A stretch of DNA of 41,301 nt, taken from assembly GCA_029264995.1 (NCBI GenBank), contig JAJUKC010000014.1, forward strand, positions 1-41,301. The letters are read 5' to 3'. The notes under the pieces were generated by a model that saw only the letters and a program-made list of their open reading frames with translations, was not told where the DNA came from and did not search any database. Below, in pieces: positions 23,161 through 32,623 of this stretch; positions within the stretch are counted from its first letter, which is position 1; every line of letters begins with the position of its first letter. A program made the position numbers and the translations under genes. The stretch is from Marinobacter sp. (GTDB lineage Bacteria > Pseudomonadota > Gammaproteobacteria > Pseudomonadales > Oleiphilaceae).

Positions 23161-24600
23161 CTATTCGGTATCGTCTTCCTGACGCAGCCGGTCGGCTGCG
23201 TCTTCCAGGGCGCTGAGTATGGCTTTGCGCTCCCGTTCGGTGACCTTGTCGGAATCCAGATACATGGCAAAGCCACTATGTTCGTGTTCCAGGAAGCTGC
23301 GGTGGGGACCCATGTCACGCCGGAAATCCACCACTTCGTAGATGGGCACCGGCTTGCCGAAGCCTTTTACGGTAATCTCACCCTTGTCCCGGCACATAAT
23401 GCGGTCTTTGATCAGCGAAAAGGTCTCATACGACACCAGAATCTCCCCCGGTTCCGCCAGGGATTCCAGCCGGCTGGCCAGGTTCACTTCCTTGCCGATA
23501 ATGGTGTAATCCATCCGGTTTTCGGCGCCGAAGTTACCAACCGTGGTGTAGCCGGTGCTGATGCCCATGCGAATCTCAAGGGGGGTCTTGATGCCCTGGC
23601 TGCGCCACTTCTGACGCATGATCTTCATGTGCTTACGCATTTCGATGGCCATGGACACGCACGAGAAGGCATCTTCTTTCTGGCCGCGGCTGGTGGGATC
23701 ACCAAAGAACACCATGATGGAATCGCCAACGAACTTGTCGATGGTGCCGCCGTATTTCAGGGCGACCTCTGACATTTCGTTGAAGTAGTGATTCAGCAGC
23801 TCGGTAAGGGCTTCCGGCTCCATCTCTTCAGACAGTTCTGTGAAGCCTTTGATATCCGAGAAGAACACCGCGAGTTTCTTGCGCTGGGTTTCAAGCCGAA
23901 CATCCCGTTCCCCGGTAAAGATGGACTGCCAAACCTGAGGCGACAGGTATTTGGATAGTTTGTGGGATAGGGCGATGGACTGCTCCCGCTGGTTCTGAAT
24001 CTGGGTCTTGGCCAGCAGCAGGGCCCGGGCCTGCTGGTGTGAGTAGTAGGCGGTAACGCAGATGTACGTGCCCGTGGCCAAAATGGCGACAATGCTGGTG
24101 AGCAGCGGTGCTTCTAAACTGGCGGCGGTGCCGGTTGCCGCTACTGTGGCGGCCATGGCGGCAGACAGGAGCGCCGTACCGAACAGCCACTGCCTGACGC
24201 CACCCACGATGAGACAGCTGAACATCAGCATTAGGACAACAGACACCGAAGGGATAGCGATCAATCCAATCAAGCCAATAAAGCAGCCACCGATGATGCA
24301 GTCGAGGAACAGCATCTTTTGCCGAATCCGCGGTGAACGTCTCAGGAAGGTACGCCGTGTAAGCACGTGCGCGAGATGAGGCCAGATCAGAGCGCCGGCC
24401 ACCATCCAGAGAAGCAGTTGGGGAAACACTCCCTGAAGGACACCGGTAACAGTAATTCCGGCCGTGGCGGTGTAGGCCAGTATCCGACCGTTGTAGTCGG
24501 GCATCGGTGGAATTGCCACCGTGTGGTCGTAGATGTCGCCTTGCCCCAGCTTGCCGGTGTTGCCGGTTACGCTGCGTAATTCAGCGGGTGCGCTCATCAT
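23161..24600 (-). CDS. Membrane-bound class III adenylate/guanylate cyclase
   Basis: 479 residues. The N-terminal half has about five membrane segments (roughly residues 44-75, 98-118, 120-140, 141-160 and 164-184). A helical linker (KTQIQNQREQSIALSHKLSKYL) leads to a class III cyclase homology domain (243-425). Catalytic residues are present: metal-binding Asp 249 (FFSDIKGFT) and Asp 293 (KFVGDSIMVFFG), base-selecting Lys 289 and Thr 366 (MDYTIIGK), and transition-state Asn 373 and Arg 377 (NLASRL). The Lys/Thr pair fits ATP, so cAMP is the more likely product. It is convergent with queF (nine bases apart) and divergent from a nitroreductase gene. The signal sensed by the membrane part is unknown. 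Confidence 0.9.
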   Translation of the reverse strand: MMSAPAELRSVTGNTGKLGQGDIYDHTVAIPPMPDYNGRILAYTATAGITVTGVLQGVFPQLLLWMVAGALIWPHLAHVLTRRTFLRRSPRIRQKMLFLDCIIGGCFIGLIGLIAIPSVSVVLMLMFSCLIVGGVRQWLFGTALLSAAMAATVAATGTAASLEAPLLTSIVAILATGTYICVTAYYSHQQARALLLAKTQIQNQREQSIALSHKLSKYLSPQVWQSIFTGERDVRLETQRKKLAVFFSDIKGFTELSEEMEPEALTELLNHYFNEMSEVALKYGGTIDKFVGDSIMVFFGDPTSRGQKEDAFSCVSMAIEMRKHMKIMRQKWRSQGIKTPLEIRMGISTGYTTVGNFGAENRMDYTIIGKEVNLASRLESLAEPGEILVSYETFSLIKDRIMCRDKGEITVKGFGKPVPIYEVVDFRRDMGPHRSFLEHEHSGFAMYLDSDKVTERERKAILSALEDAADRLRQEDDTE

Positions 24601-24773
24601 TTTCAGAACCGGATCCTTCCGATAAGTATGTCGCTCATTGTATGCTGCCGATTCTTTATAATTGTTGGTTTGAACTACGACTAAAGATTAACAGTATTAC
24701 GTAGAACTCACAATTCATCGGGGCCGCTCCCGGCCCAACCGTTATTCATACAACCAATCAACAGCGAGACTGT

Positions 24774-25355
24774 ATGAGTTCGATTACCCGTTTTATTCTT
24801 GATCGCGCTTCAGAGCCCCGTCTGCAGGAGCCGGCACCACCGGTGTCGGTGGTTGATCAGGCCTTCCAATGTGCGGCCCGGGCCCCGGATCATGCGTTGT
24901 TGAGGCCTTGGCGTTATCTCGTGGTAGAAGGGGAAGGCCTGGCGGCATTGGGGGATTTGTTTGCTCAATGCTGCCCGGCGGAGGCTTCAGACAAGGAGCG
25001 TGAGAAAGCCCGGAATGCTCCTGGTCGTGCACCCATGATTATTGTCGGTATTGCGTCGCCCCGTCATCATCCGAAGGTGCCGGAGGTGGAGCAGGTAATG
25101 TCGGCAGCGGCCGGTATGAGTTTTATCTCCCTGGCGCTGAATGATGCCGGCTACGGCGCCATGTGGCGAACCGGGCCTGTGGCTTATCATCCGTCGCTGC
25201 ATGACGGTCTTGGGCTGCTGCCGGGCGAGTCCATTGTCGGTTTCCTCTATACCGGTACCGTTGCCAGTGAGAAACCATCGGTGCCCCGGCCCGATACCAA
25301 AGAGTATGTCTCAAGGTGGGCCGCGCCAGGGCGCACTTCCCCCTGGCAAGTCTGA
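24774..25355 (+). CDS. Nitroreductase-family flavoprotein (YdjA-like)
   Basis: 193 residues, the length of the short YdjA-type nitroreductases. The FMN-binding N-terminal segment contains the expected arginine and serine/alanine-rich stretch (ILDRASEPRL, AARAPDHALLRPWRYLVV). AAAGMSFISLALNDAGYGAMW is the dimer-core helix, and LGLLPGESIVGFLYTGT is the typical C-terminal signature. Such enzymes are FMN-dependent NAD(P)H oxidoreductases of quinones or nitro compounds; the true substrate is unknown. It is monocistronic and precedes the flagellar block, with a terminator-like hairpin at about 25460. Confidence 0.88.
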   Translation: MSSITRFILDRASEPRLQEPAPPVSVVDQAFQCAARAPDHALLRPWRYLVVEGEGLAALGDLFAQCCPAEASDKEREKARNAPGRAPMIIVGIASPRHHPKVPEVEQVMSAAAGMSFISLALNDAGYGAMWRTGPVAYHPSLHDGLGLLPGESIVGFLYTGTVASEKPSVPRPDTKEYVSRWAAPGRTSPWQV

Positions 25356-25451
25356 GCCTCGATCAGCGGCAAGTCCGCCTGGGGAAACCCGTTGCCGCCC
25401 TCGTTGCGTTTAACCGGAATTTGCCGCTCATTTATTAGACAGCCCTCTTCG

Positions 25452-25476
25452 AAGCCCGCATTACAGCGGGCTTTTT
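25452..25476 (+). terminator. Intrinsic terminator before the flagellar genes
   Basis: AAGCCCGC pairs with GCGGGCTT (25452-25459 with 25466-25473), followed by further T residues. It lies about 100 bases beyond the nitroreductase stop and isolates it from the flagellar promoter. Confidence 0.75.
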
Positions 25477-25482
25477 CAATTC

Positions 25483-25498
25483 TGGCACTCTGCTTGCT
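25483..25498 (+). promoter_or_regulatory. Sigma-54 promoter candidate of flgBCDE
   Basis: CTGGCACTCTGCTTGCT has the -24 GG (25484-25485) and the -12 GC (25496-25497) at exact 12-base spacing, in the context TGGCAC-N5-TTGCT that matches the RpoN consensus closely. Start of transcription is expected near 25509, 63 bases before flgB. Confidence 0.75.
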
Positions 25499-25571
25499 TT
25501 GATCCCTTCAGAACGCAAAACCGGCAAGTTCACAGGTTCAGCCTGGTCGGTGCAAAGATCTGGAGGCAGTA

Positions 25572-25970
25572 ATGGCTATTACATTCGACAAAGCGCTTGG
25601 TATTCATGAGCACGCGCTGCAGGCGCGGGTCAAGCGGGCCGAAGTGCTGGCGAACAACCTGGCGAATGCCGACACCCCGGGCTACAAGGCCCGCGACGTG
25701 GATTTCCGGGCAATGATGCAGAAGGCGCAGGACTCCATGACTGGCTTTGGTATGACCACGACCCACAGCGGTCACATGGATACTTCCACCCCTGGCAGCG
25801 ACGGCGAACTGCTTTACCGCACCCCGCACCAGCCATCCATTGATGGCAACACGGTGGATGCCCAGGCCGAGCAGGCCCGTTTCATGCGCAACGCCATGGA
25901 TTACCAGGCCAGCTTTCAGTTCCTGAGTAGTCGATTTTCCGGCCTGAACAAGGCGCTGAAGGGCGAATAA
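25572..25970 (+). CDS. flgB: Flagellar basal-body rod protein FlgB
   Basis: 132 residues. It is a proximal rod subunit, exported by the flagellar type III apparatus without a cleaved signal. The conserved N-terminal rod motif is visible in VLANNLANADTPGYKARDVDF, and the C-terminal helix in ARFMRNAMDYQASFQFLSSRF. The ribosome site GGAGG lies six bases before the ATG. It is the first gene of the flgBCDE part and follows a sigma-54 promoter. Confidence 0.95.
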   Translation: MAITFDKALGIHEHALQARVKRAEVLANNLANADTPGYKARDVDFRAMMQKAQDSMTGFGMTTTHSGHMDTSTPGSDGELLYRTPHQPSIDGNTVDAQAEQARFMRNAMDYQASFQFLSSRFSGLNKALKGE

Positions 25971-26003
25971 GCCGCAGTCCGTTCGAGATTGAAGGAGATT
26001 GTC

Positions 26004-26453
26004 ATGTCACTGGGTAACATTTTCGACATTGCCGGTTCCGGCATGACCGCGCAGTCACTGCGGCTCAACACCACCGCATCTAACATTGCCAACGCCGAAA
26101 CGGCCAGTTCGAGTACTGAGACAACCTACCGTGCCCGCAAGCCTGTGTTTGCCGCCATTCAGCAGGCGATGCTGAACCCGGATCAGCAGGGTTTTGGCAT
26201 GAATGCTGAAGAGGGCCCGGGGGCTGGTGTGCGTGTTGAGGGGATCGTCGAGAGCGATGCAGAGCTGCAGATGCGCTACGAGCCGAATCACCCGGCCGCG
26301 AATGAAGAGGGGTACGTCTACTACCCTAATGTGAATGTGGTTGAGGAAATGGCGGACATGATGTCTTCGTCGCGCAGCTTCCAGATGAATGTGGATGTCA
26401 TGAATACCGCCAAATCCATGATGCAACGAATTCTGACACTGGGTCAGCAGTAA
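26004..26453 (+). CDS. flgC: Flagellar basal-body rod protein FlgC
   Basis: 149 residues from the ATG at 26004, with AAGGAG eight bases upstream. An upstream in-frame TTG lies on the ribosome site and is not the start. Rod protein signature near the N-terminus: LRLNTTASNIANAETASSS. C-terminal coiled-coil part: EMADMMSSSRSFQMNVDVMN. It forms part of the proximal rod with FlgB and FlgF. Confidence 0.95.
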   Translation: MSLGNIFDIAGSGMTAQSLRLNTTASNIANAETASSSTETTYRARKPVFAAIQQAMLNPDQQGFGMNAEEGPGAGVRVEGIVESDAELQMRYEPNHPAANEEGYVYYPNVNVVEEMADMMSSSRSFQMNVDVMNTAKSMMQRILTLGQQ

Positions 26454-26470
26454 CAAGTGAGGATTAAGCC

Positions 26471-27148
26471 ATGAGTGCAGTGAATTCCGCAGCCGCCTCA
26501 GACGTGCTGAGCCAGTACCAGCTGAACCAGGAAGGCAAGACGCCCGGCGGTAACGAGCTGGGTAAAGACGCGTTTATGGAACTGATGCTGGCCCAGTTGA
26601 AGAATCAGAACCCGCTGGAGCCGCAGGATAACGGCGATTTTATTGCCCAGTTGGCCCAGTTCAGTTCACTGGAAGAAATGCAGAATCTGTCTGGCAGCGT
26701 CGACGATGTGGTAGGTCAGTTCCGCTCCAGTCAGGCCCTGCAAGCCTCAGCGATGGTTGGCAAGACCGTTCTTGCACCCTCCAGCGTTGGCATTCTGGGT
26801 AGCGAAGGCGAAATAACCGGCACCATTCAGGTACCGGCGTCCACGGGCGGGCTGCGATTGTCGGTCATGAATCAGAGTGGTGAGTTGGTGCGCCAGATTG
26901 ATATGGGCAGCAGTCAGGCTGGCGTGGTGTCGTTCCAATGGGATGGGCAAGACGGCAACGGCAATCCTTTGCCGCCCGGCCCGTACTCGATCGTGGCTCA
27001 GGGCTCGTATCCCTCTGGGTCAGAACAGCTGGCGACCATGGTGAGCGCCAATGTTGACAGTGTTTCGCTGGGACAGGGCGGTTCCATAACCCTGAATCTG
27101 GCCGGAATGGGGTCCATTCCGTTGTCTGAAGTCAAACAAATCAACTGA
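26471..27148 (+). CDS. flgD: Flagellar hook-capping scaffold protein FlgD
   Basis: 225 residues. FlgD forms the temporary cap under which FlgE hook subunits polymerise. The conserved N-terminal region is KDAFMELMLAQLKNQNPLEP followed by DNGDFIAQLAQFSSLEEMQN. The C-terminal half has the FLG/tudor-like beta domains (PASTGGLRLSVMNQSGELVR; FQWDGQDGNGNPLPPGPYSI). It starts 17 bases after flgC and is 28 bases ahead of flgE in the same transcript. Confidence 0.95.
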   Translation: MSAVNSAAASDVLSQYQLNQEGKTPGGNELGKDAFMELMLAQLKNQNPLEPQDNGDFIAQLAQFSSLEEMQNLSGSVDDVVGQFRSSQALQASAMVGKTVLAPSSVGILGSEGEITGTIQVPASTGGLRLSVMNQSGELVRQIDMGSSQAGVVSFQWDGQDGNGNPLPPGPYSIVAQGSYPSGSEQLATMVSANVDSVSLGQGGSITLNLAGMGSIPLSEVKQIN

Positions 27149-27176
27149 TCCGGTGTCAGACCAGGAGGTATAAGTC

Positions 27177-29120
27177 ATGGCATTTAACACAGGTTTGAGC
27201 GGTCTGCGCGCCGCTTCGGTGGATCTGGACGTCACCGGTAACAACATTGCCAACGCCAGTACCGTGGGCTTCAAGAGCAGCAAGGTGCAGTTTGGTGATT
27301 TGTACGCCAGCGGTTTCCTGAGCGCTGGCACCAATCCGATTGGTGACGGCGTGCGGGTGCAGGATGTAAAGCAGTCGTTTGGTCAGGGCAATATCAGCTT
27401 CACCGATAATGGCCTGGATATGGCCATCAGTGGTGATGGCTTCTTTATTCTGAATAACGGTGGTGAAATCCGGTATTCACGGGCTGGCCAGTTCGGGATT
27501 GATAAGGAAGGATTTGTCGTCAACAACCAGAATATGCGGGTTCAGGGTTATACCGCTGATGATGACGGCAACCTGTCTGGTATCCGTGGTGACCTGCAGA
27601 TTGAGACCGACAACCTGGCGCCGCGCCGTACAACAAATCTCCAGACCGATCTGAACCTCGATTCACGGGAATCTGTGCTTGAGCGTCGCATTCGGGATTT
27701 TGATCCGATAGCGCTTGCGGATCTACAGGATGCGAGCTTCACCTTCTCCTATTCAGACGGAACCAGTGATTACACTGTGCCGCCCATCCGTGATCCGCAA
27801 GACCCTTCTGATCCCACCTCCGCCTCGGCCAGTGACGCCGCGATTGCCATTAATGCCGCGCCCGGCGTGACTGCAACCGCGAGGACGACTGCCGTGATGG
27901 ATGCTGGGTTGACGGACGGTTTCGTCTCTGGAGCTGCTGGTAGCTTCAGGTTTGAAATCAGTGTTGATGGATCGGCTCCCATCCCCTTAAACCTGGATGC
28001 GGCTGCCTCCCTGGAAGATGTTGCGGCGGCAATCAATGACACGAGTGACAATGCAATATCTGCGTCGGTTGTTGACCATGATGATGACGCAACAACGGCA
28101 CCCCGCCTGCGGGTAATTCACAGTGGTGGTGAGCCGCTGGATATTGCCTGGGGAAGTGAGCCGATCGGGACACCGCCTTCCAACACTCAACAAGGCGTTA
28201 GTGAGGTGTTTGTCACCACCGATCGCAATGTCGAGCAGGTAACCACCGAGTCAGGTAACAACGCGTTTGAAGTGGCTTTTAATGCGACTCCGTTTACCGT
28301 AACCAACGAATTCAACCCGATCGACCAGCGCACCTACAACCACGCCACGTCGACCACTATCTTTGACAGCCTGGGCAATTCCCACGAATTGACTCAATTC
28401 TTTGTAAAAGAGCCGTCTCCGGGAAATGGGGTAGGCCAGAGCCAGTGGTCCATCTATTTGCAGATTGATGGCGAGTTGGTAGGCGGTACCGACCAGACGC
28501 CCTATACCGCGTTGTTTGATCAGGATGGGCAGCTGGAATCCATCAATGGTGATCCGAACGGTGAGCTGATCATTACCGACTGGGTGCCGAAGGATCCGAG
28601 CGGCGAACCCAATGGTGCAGATGGCCCACCTGCCAACCCTGGAGACGTGGTCAGCCCGATCCCTGAGCCGGCCACCAGTTCGGCGTTCGTTGTCAATCTG
28701 GCCAATACCACCCAATATGGCGCGGCATTTGGTGTTAACGATCAGCAGCAGAATGGTTACACCACAGGCCGGCTGTCAGGCCTCGATGTGTCCGACCAGG
28801 GCGTGATCTTCGCCCGCTATACCAATGGTCAGTCCAAGTCTCTGGGTCAGGTGGCGCTGGCTGCGTTCAATAACACTGACGGTCTTTCTCCGGTGGGTGA
28901 CAGCACGTGGGTGGAAACCTTTGAATCCGGCCAGCCGGTGATTGGTGCTCCGGATACCGGCACGCTTGGTTCCATCAAGGCCAGCTCCGTAGAGGACTCC
29001 AACGTGGATCTTTCGGCAGAGCTGGTGAACCTTATCATTGCCCAGCGCAACTACCAGGCCAACGCCAAGACCATTGAAACCTCCGATGCGGTCACCCAGA
29101 CCATCATCAACCTCCGTTAA
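27177..29120 (+). CDS. flgE: Flagellar hook protein FlgE, long form
   Basis: 647 residues, much longer than the 402-residue E. coli FlgE. The conserved ends are clear: the N-terminus MAFNTGLSGLRAASVDLDVT with NNIANASTVGFKSSKVQFGD, and the C-terminal ELVNLIIAQRNYQANAKTIE that forms the D0 core. The extra length lies in the middle (roughly residues 165-420), an Asp/Ser/Thr/Ala-rich region that would form surface-exposed D1/D2-type domains of the hook. Long hooks of this kind occur in marine polar-flagellate bacteria. AGGAGG lies upstream of the ATG. Confidence 0.95.
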   Translation: MAFNTGLSGLRAASVDLDVTGNNIANASTVGFKSSKVQFGDLYASGFLSAGTNPIGDGVRVQDVKQSFGQGNISFTDNGLDMAISGDGFFILNNGGEIRYSRAGQFGIDKEGFVVNNQNMRVQGYTADDDGNLSGIRGDLQIETDNLAPRRTTNLQTDLNLDSRESVLERRIRDFDPIALADLQDASFTFSYSDGTSDYTVPPIRDPQDPSDPTSASASDAAIAINAAPGVTATARTTAVMDAGLTDGFVSGAAGSFRFEISVDGSAPIPLNLDAAASLEDVAAAINDTSDNAISASVVDHDDDATTAPRLRVIHSGGEPLDIAWGSEPIGTPPSNTQQGVSEVFVTTDRNVEQVTTESGNNAFEVAFNATPFTVTNEFNPIDQRTYNHATSTTIFDSLGNSHELTQFFVKEPSPGNGVGQSQWSIYLQIDGELVGGTDQTPYTALFDQDGQLESINGDPNGELIITDWVPKDPSGEPNGADGPPANPGDVVSPIPEPATSSAFVVNLANTTQYGAAFGVNDQQQNGYTTGRLSGLDVSDQGVIFARYTNGQSKSLGQVALAAFNNTDGLSPVGDSTWVETFESGQPVIGAPDTGTLGSIKASSVEDSNVDLSAELVNLIIAQRNYQANAKTIETSDAVTQTIINLR

Positions 29121-29140
29121 TTTCGCATTCTAGTGAATAT

Positions 29141-29156
29141 GGCATGACTCCTGCAG
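29141..29156 (+). promoter_or_regulatory. Sigma-54 promoter candidate of flgFGHIJKL
   Basis: TGGCATGACTCCTGCA carries GG (29142-29143) and GC (29154-29155) with the exact 12-base RpoN spacing, and matches TGGCACG-N4-TTGCW except for two bases. It is 41 bases before the flgF start, so the second half of the cluster can have its own transcript. Confidence 0.6.
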
Positions 29157-29196
29157 GAAGACTGGAAACAGTCAAAATTCCGGCAGGAGTTTGCCC

Positions 29197-29949
29197 ATGG
29201 ACAAAGCCCTCTATATTGGAATGTCTGGCGCCAAGCAGAACATGCTGGCCCAGCGTGCCCATGCCAACAACCTGGCTAACGTCAATACCACCGGGTTCAA
29301 GAAGGATTTTGCCCAGGCCCGTAGCATGCCCGTGTTTGGCGAGCACCATCCTACCCGCGCCTACGCCATGACCGAGCGGCCCGGCACCGATCTTTCGGCC
29401 GGCGCTTTGATGGAGACCGGTCGCAAACTGGATGTGGCGGTAGACGGCGGCGGTTGGCTTGCCATCCAGAACAATCAGGGTGAAGAGGTTTTCACCCGCA
29501 CCGGCAGTCTGCAGGTCGACGTCAACGGACTTGTGCGGCTGGCCAGTGGCGAATTGGTTCTGGGTAACGGCGGGCCAGTGGCACTCCCTCCTTTCGACAA
29601 CCTTCAGGTTGGCTCCGATGGCACCATTTCCATCGTGCCAGTGGGCGGGCCACCGGATCAGCTGGTGGAGGTCGACCGCCTCAAACTGGTCAATCCCCCG
29701 GCGGATGCGCTTGAGAAAGGACTGGACGGTTTCATTCGCAGAAAGCCGGACCAGGCCCTGGATGGCCCCGAGCCACCTGATGCGGCCATGCGTGTTGCGA
29801 CCGGGTTTCTTGAAAGTTCGAACGTAAATGCGGTGGAAGAGATGATCTCTAACCTGCAGTTGTCTCGCCAATACGAGATGCAGGTAAAGGTGATGTCGAC
29901 CGCCAATGAAAATTCCGAGGCTACGGCACGACTGTTGCAGAACCTCTGA
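29197..29949 (+). CDS. flgF: Flagellar basal-body rod protein FlgF
   Basis: 250 residues from the ATG at 29197, with AGGAG seven bases before it. A TTG two codons earlier is not needed. It carries the rod/hook N-terminal motif (RAHANNLANVNTTGFKKDFA), a beta-rich centre (KLDVAVDGGGWLAIQNNQGE) and the C-terminal FLESSNVNAVEEMISNLQLS. It is a proximal rod component. Confidence 0.95.
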   Translation: MDKALYIGMSGAKQNMLAQRAHANNLANVNTTGFKKDFAQARSMPVFGEHHPTRAYAMTERPGTDLSAGALMETGRKLDVAVDGGGWLAIQNNQGEEVFTRTGSLQVDVNGLVRLASGELVLGNGGPVALPPFDNLQVGSDGTISIVPVGGPPDQLVEVDRLKLVNPPADALEKGLDGFIRRKPDQALDGPEPPDAAMRVATGFLESSNVNAVEEMISNLQLSRQYEMQVKVMSTANENSEATARLLQNL

Positions 29950-30030
29950 TAACGATGATCAAACGCCACCGGCTGGCGGATAGCGGCAAAAGATCGCCGC
30001 ATTGGCCACCGGCAGGTAAGGAGTAAAACC

Positions 30031-30819
30031 ATGCATCCAGCACTTTGGGTCAGTAAAACCGGGTTGAGCGCGCAGGACACCAACATGTCCACCATTTCCA
30101 ACAACCTGGCCAATGTGAATACCACCGGCTTCAAGCGGGATAGGGCGGTGTTCCAGGATCTGCTGTATCAGATAAACCGTCAGCCCGGCGGGCAGAGCAC
30201 TGAGAACACGCAGTTGCCCTCTGGCCTGCAGCTGGGGACCGGGGTCCGGATTGTTGGCACTGCCAAGCAATTCAGCCAGGGCAACCTGCAGATAACTGAA
30301 CAGCCTCTGGATATGGCGGTGAATGGTCGGGGATTCTTTCAGATTCAGATGCCGGACGGACAGATCGCCTATACCCGGGATGGCCAGTTTCAACTGAACT
30401 CTGATGGCGATGTGGTCACACCGGATGGTTTTCCGCTTCAGCCGAATATCAATGTGCCGGAGAACGCCACCAATATCACCATTGGCAAAGATGGGACGGT
30501 CACCGCTATTACCGATGACCAGGCTGCGCCCGTCAATCTCGGGCAGATCACCCTGGTGGACTTCATCAACCCGCAGGGCTTGCAGGCCATCGGTAACAAC
30601 CTGTTCAAGCAGACCAATGCCAGCGGCGATCCCGCCGAGGGTGAGGCAGGTTTGGCTGGGTTGGGAACCATCGAGCAGGGCACCATTGAATCCTCCAACG
30701 TAGAGGTGGTGGAAGAACTGGTGAACATGATTACGACCCAGCGTGCCTATGAAATGAACTCCAAGGTGGTTTCGACCACAGACCAGATGCTTCAGTTCAT
30801 CACCAACAATATTGGTTAA
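30031..30819 (+). CDS. flgG: Flagellar basal-body rod protein FlgG (distal rod)
   Basis: 262 residues, the usual length. N-terminal MSTISNNLANVNTTGFKRD, central LDMAVNGRGFFQIQMPDGQI and C-terminal ESSNVEVVEELVNMITTQRA are as expected for the distal rod subunit that passes through the P and L rings. It lies three bases ahead of flgH. Confidence 0.96.
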   Translation: MHPALWVSKTGLSAQDTNMSTISNNLANVNTTGFKRDRAVFQDLLYQINRQPGGQSTENTQLPSGLQLGTGVRIVGTAKQFSQGNLQITEQPLDMAVNGRGFFQIQMPDGQIAYTRDGQFQLNSDGDVVTPDGFPLQPNINVPENATNITIGKDGTVTAITDDQAAPVNLGQITLVDFINPQGLQAIGNNLFKQTNASGDPAEGEAGLAGLGTIEQGTIESSNVEVVEELVNMITTQRAYEMNSKVVSTTDQMLQFITNNIG

Positions 30820-30822
30820 GTC

Positions 30823-31524
30823 ATGAAACGCATTCAACGCAGTTTATACACTGAACGGCTGGCCACCCTGGCACTGGTGGGTGTGCTGATTGTGCTGCAG
30901 GGATGCACCGCCATGTCTCGCCCCCGGGCTATGCCGGACGATCCGGCCTATGCTCCGGTTCGTGCTCAATCGATGATGCAGCGCGACCCGGATTCCGGGG
31001 CAATCTACCAGGTGTCCAGGAATTACAATCTGTACGGCGATACCAAGGCACTCAACGTGGGTGACGTGCTGACGGTGTTGCTGCAGGAATCCACCAGTGC
31101 CAGCAAGAACGCTGAAACCTCCATTACCAAGGATCACGAACTGAGCATTCCGGAACCGAGCATCTTTGGAAAGACAAATATCGGCCTGAACGCTTCTGCC
31201 AATTTTGAGCGGGACTTTGAAGGCTCCGCCGAAGCTGGCCAGAGCAACAGCCTGGCTGGCAGTATTACCGTAACGGTTACCGAGGTTCTGCCTAATGGTG
31301 TGCTTCGTGTCCGCGGCGAGAAGTGGTTGTCTCTCACCAATGGGGACGAATACATCCGGTTGACCGGTCTGGTTCGGCCACAGGATATCCAGCCGGATAA
31401 TACCGTTGCCTCCAATCGTGTTGCAGATGCCCGGTTTGCTTACGGCGGTACCGGTGATTTTGACCAGGCCAACCAGATGGGCTGGCTGGCTCGCTTCTTT
31501 AACAGTGAGTGGTGGCCGCTATGA
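30823..31524 (+). CDS. flgH: Flagellar L-ring lipoprotein FlgH
   Basis: 233 residues. The lipoprotein signal peptide ends at the lipobox LQGC (Cys 28). The L-ring signature is visible in [20 protein letters not shown], and in [20 protein letters not shown] with [14 protein letters not shown]. It forms the outer-membrane ring around the rod. Its stop overlaps the flgI start (ATGA), a sign of translational coupling. Confidence 0.96.
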   Translation: MKRIQRSLYTERLATLALVGVLIVLQGCTAMSRPRAMPDDPAYAPVRAQSMMQRDPDSGAIYQVSRNYNLYGDTKALNVGDVLTVLLQESTSASKNAETSITKDHELSIPEPSIFGKTNIGLNASANFERDFEGSAEAGQSNSLAGSITVTVTEVLPNGVLRVRGEKWLSLTNGDEYIRLTGLVRPQDIQPDNTVASNRVADARFAYGGTGDFDQANQMGWLARFFNSEWWPL

Positions 31525-32615
31525 TCCGCAAACTGATTGCTGTTTTTGCCCTGACTGCCCTGTGTGCCGCGCCGGTGATGGCTGACCGCCTGAAAGATCT
31601 GGCCAAGGTGAAAGGCGTACGCAACAACCAGTTGATTGGTTATGGCCTGGTGGTCGGTCTTGATGGTACCGGCGACAAAGCGCCGTTTACCAACCAGACC
31701 TTTCGGAACATGATGAACCAGTTCGGCATAACCTTGCCGGATGGCGTGAACCCCAATCTGGCCAATGTGGCGGCGGTAACCGTAAGCGCGACTTTGCCGG
31801 CCTTTGCCAAAGCCGGTCAGGAGCTGGACATCACGGTTTCATCTATCGGAAATGCCGATAGCCTGCGTGGTGGAACCTTGTTGATGACACCGTTGAAAGG
31901 CGCAGACGGTCAGGTATATGCCATGGCGCAGGGCAGCCTGGTGGTTGGCGGTTTTGGTGCCCAGGGCCAGGACGGTTCCCGGATTACCGTGAACGTACCC
32001 AGCGTTGGCCGAATCCCCAACGGCGCTACCATTGAGCGTGAGGTGGAATCGCCGTTTAACCGCGGCGATACCATCACCTTCAATTTGCTGCGTTCCGACT
32101 TTACCACGGCCCGCCGTGTGGTTGAGGCGATCAATGGTCGTCTGGGCCCGGACATGGCTTATGCACACGATGCCACTTCTATATCGGTGCGGGCACCCAG
32201 GGACCCATCACAGAGAGTCAGTTTTCTGTCCATTCTGGAGAACATTGAAGTCGATCCGGCTCAGGAAGCCGCAAGAGTGGTGATCAACAGCCGCACCGGC
32301 ACCATCGTGGTCGGCCAGAACGTGAAAGTGAGCCCGGCTGCCATTACCCATGGCAACCTGACCGTCACCATCCAGGAAAATCCGGAGGTGGTTCAGCCAA
32401 ACCCGCTGGCTCAGGGTGAAACGGCGGTTCAGCAGAATACCCAGATTGCCGTGACTGAAGACCCGGCGCGGATGTTCCAGTTCGGCCCGGCAACCACACT
32501 TAACGAAATTGTTCAGGCAGTAAACCAGGTAGGAGCAGCGCCAGGCGATGTAATGGCGGTGCTTGAAGCACTCAAACAGGCTGGCGCGCTTCGTGCCGAA
32601 TTGATTGTGATCTAG
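31521..32615 (+). CDS. flgI: Flagellar P-ring protein FlgI
   Basis: 364 residues from the ATG at 31521, which overlaps the flgH stop. A GTG four codons earlier is possible but would lie inside flgH. Signal peptide [21 protein letters not shown], then [20 protein letters not shown], the hallmark of FlgI, followed by [12 protein letters not shown]. It assembles the periplasmic ring in the peptidoglycan layer. Confidence 0.96.
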   Translation: MIRKLIAVFALTALCAAPVMADRLKDLAKVKGVRNNQLIGYGLVVGLDGTGDKAPFTNQTFRNMMNQFGITLPDGVNPNLANVAAVTVSATLPAFAKAGQELDITVSSIGNADSLRGGTLLMTPLKGADGQVYAMAQGSLVVGGFGAQGQDGSRITVNVPSVGRIPNGATIEREVESPFNRGDTITFNLLRSDFTTARRVVEAINGRLGPDMAYAHDATSISVRAPRDPSQRVSFLSILENIEVDPAQEAARVVINSRTGTIVVGQNVKVSPAAITHGNLTVTIQENPEVVQPNPLAQGETAVQQNTQIAVTEDPARMFQFGPATTLNEIVQAVNQVGAAPGDVMAVLEALKQAGALRAELIVI

Positions 32616-32623
32616 GTATCGCC

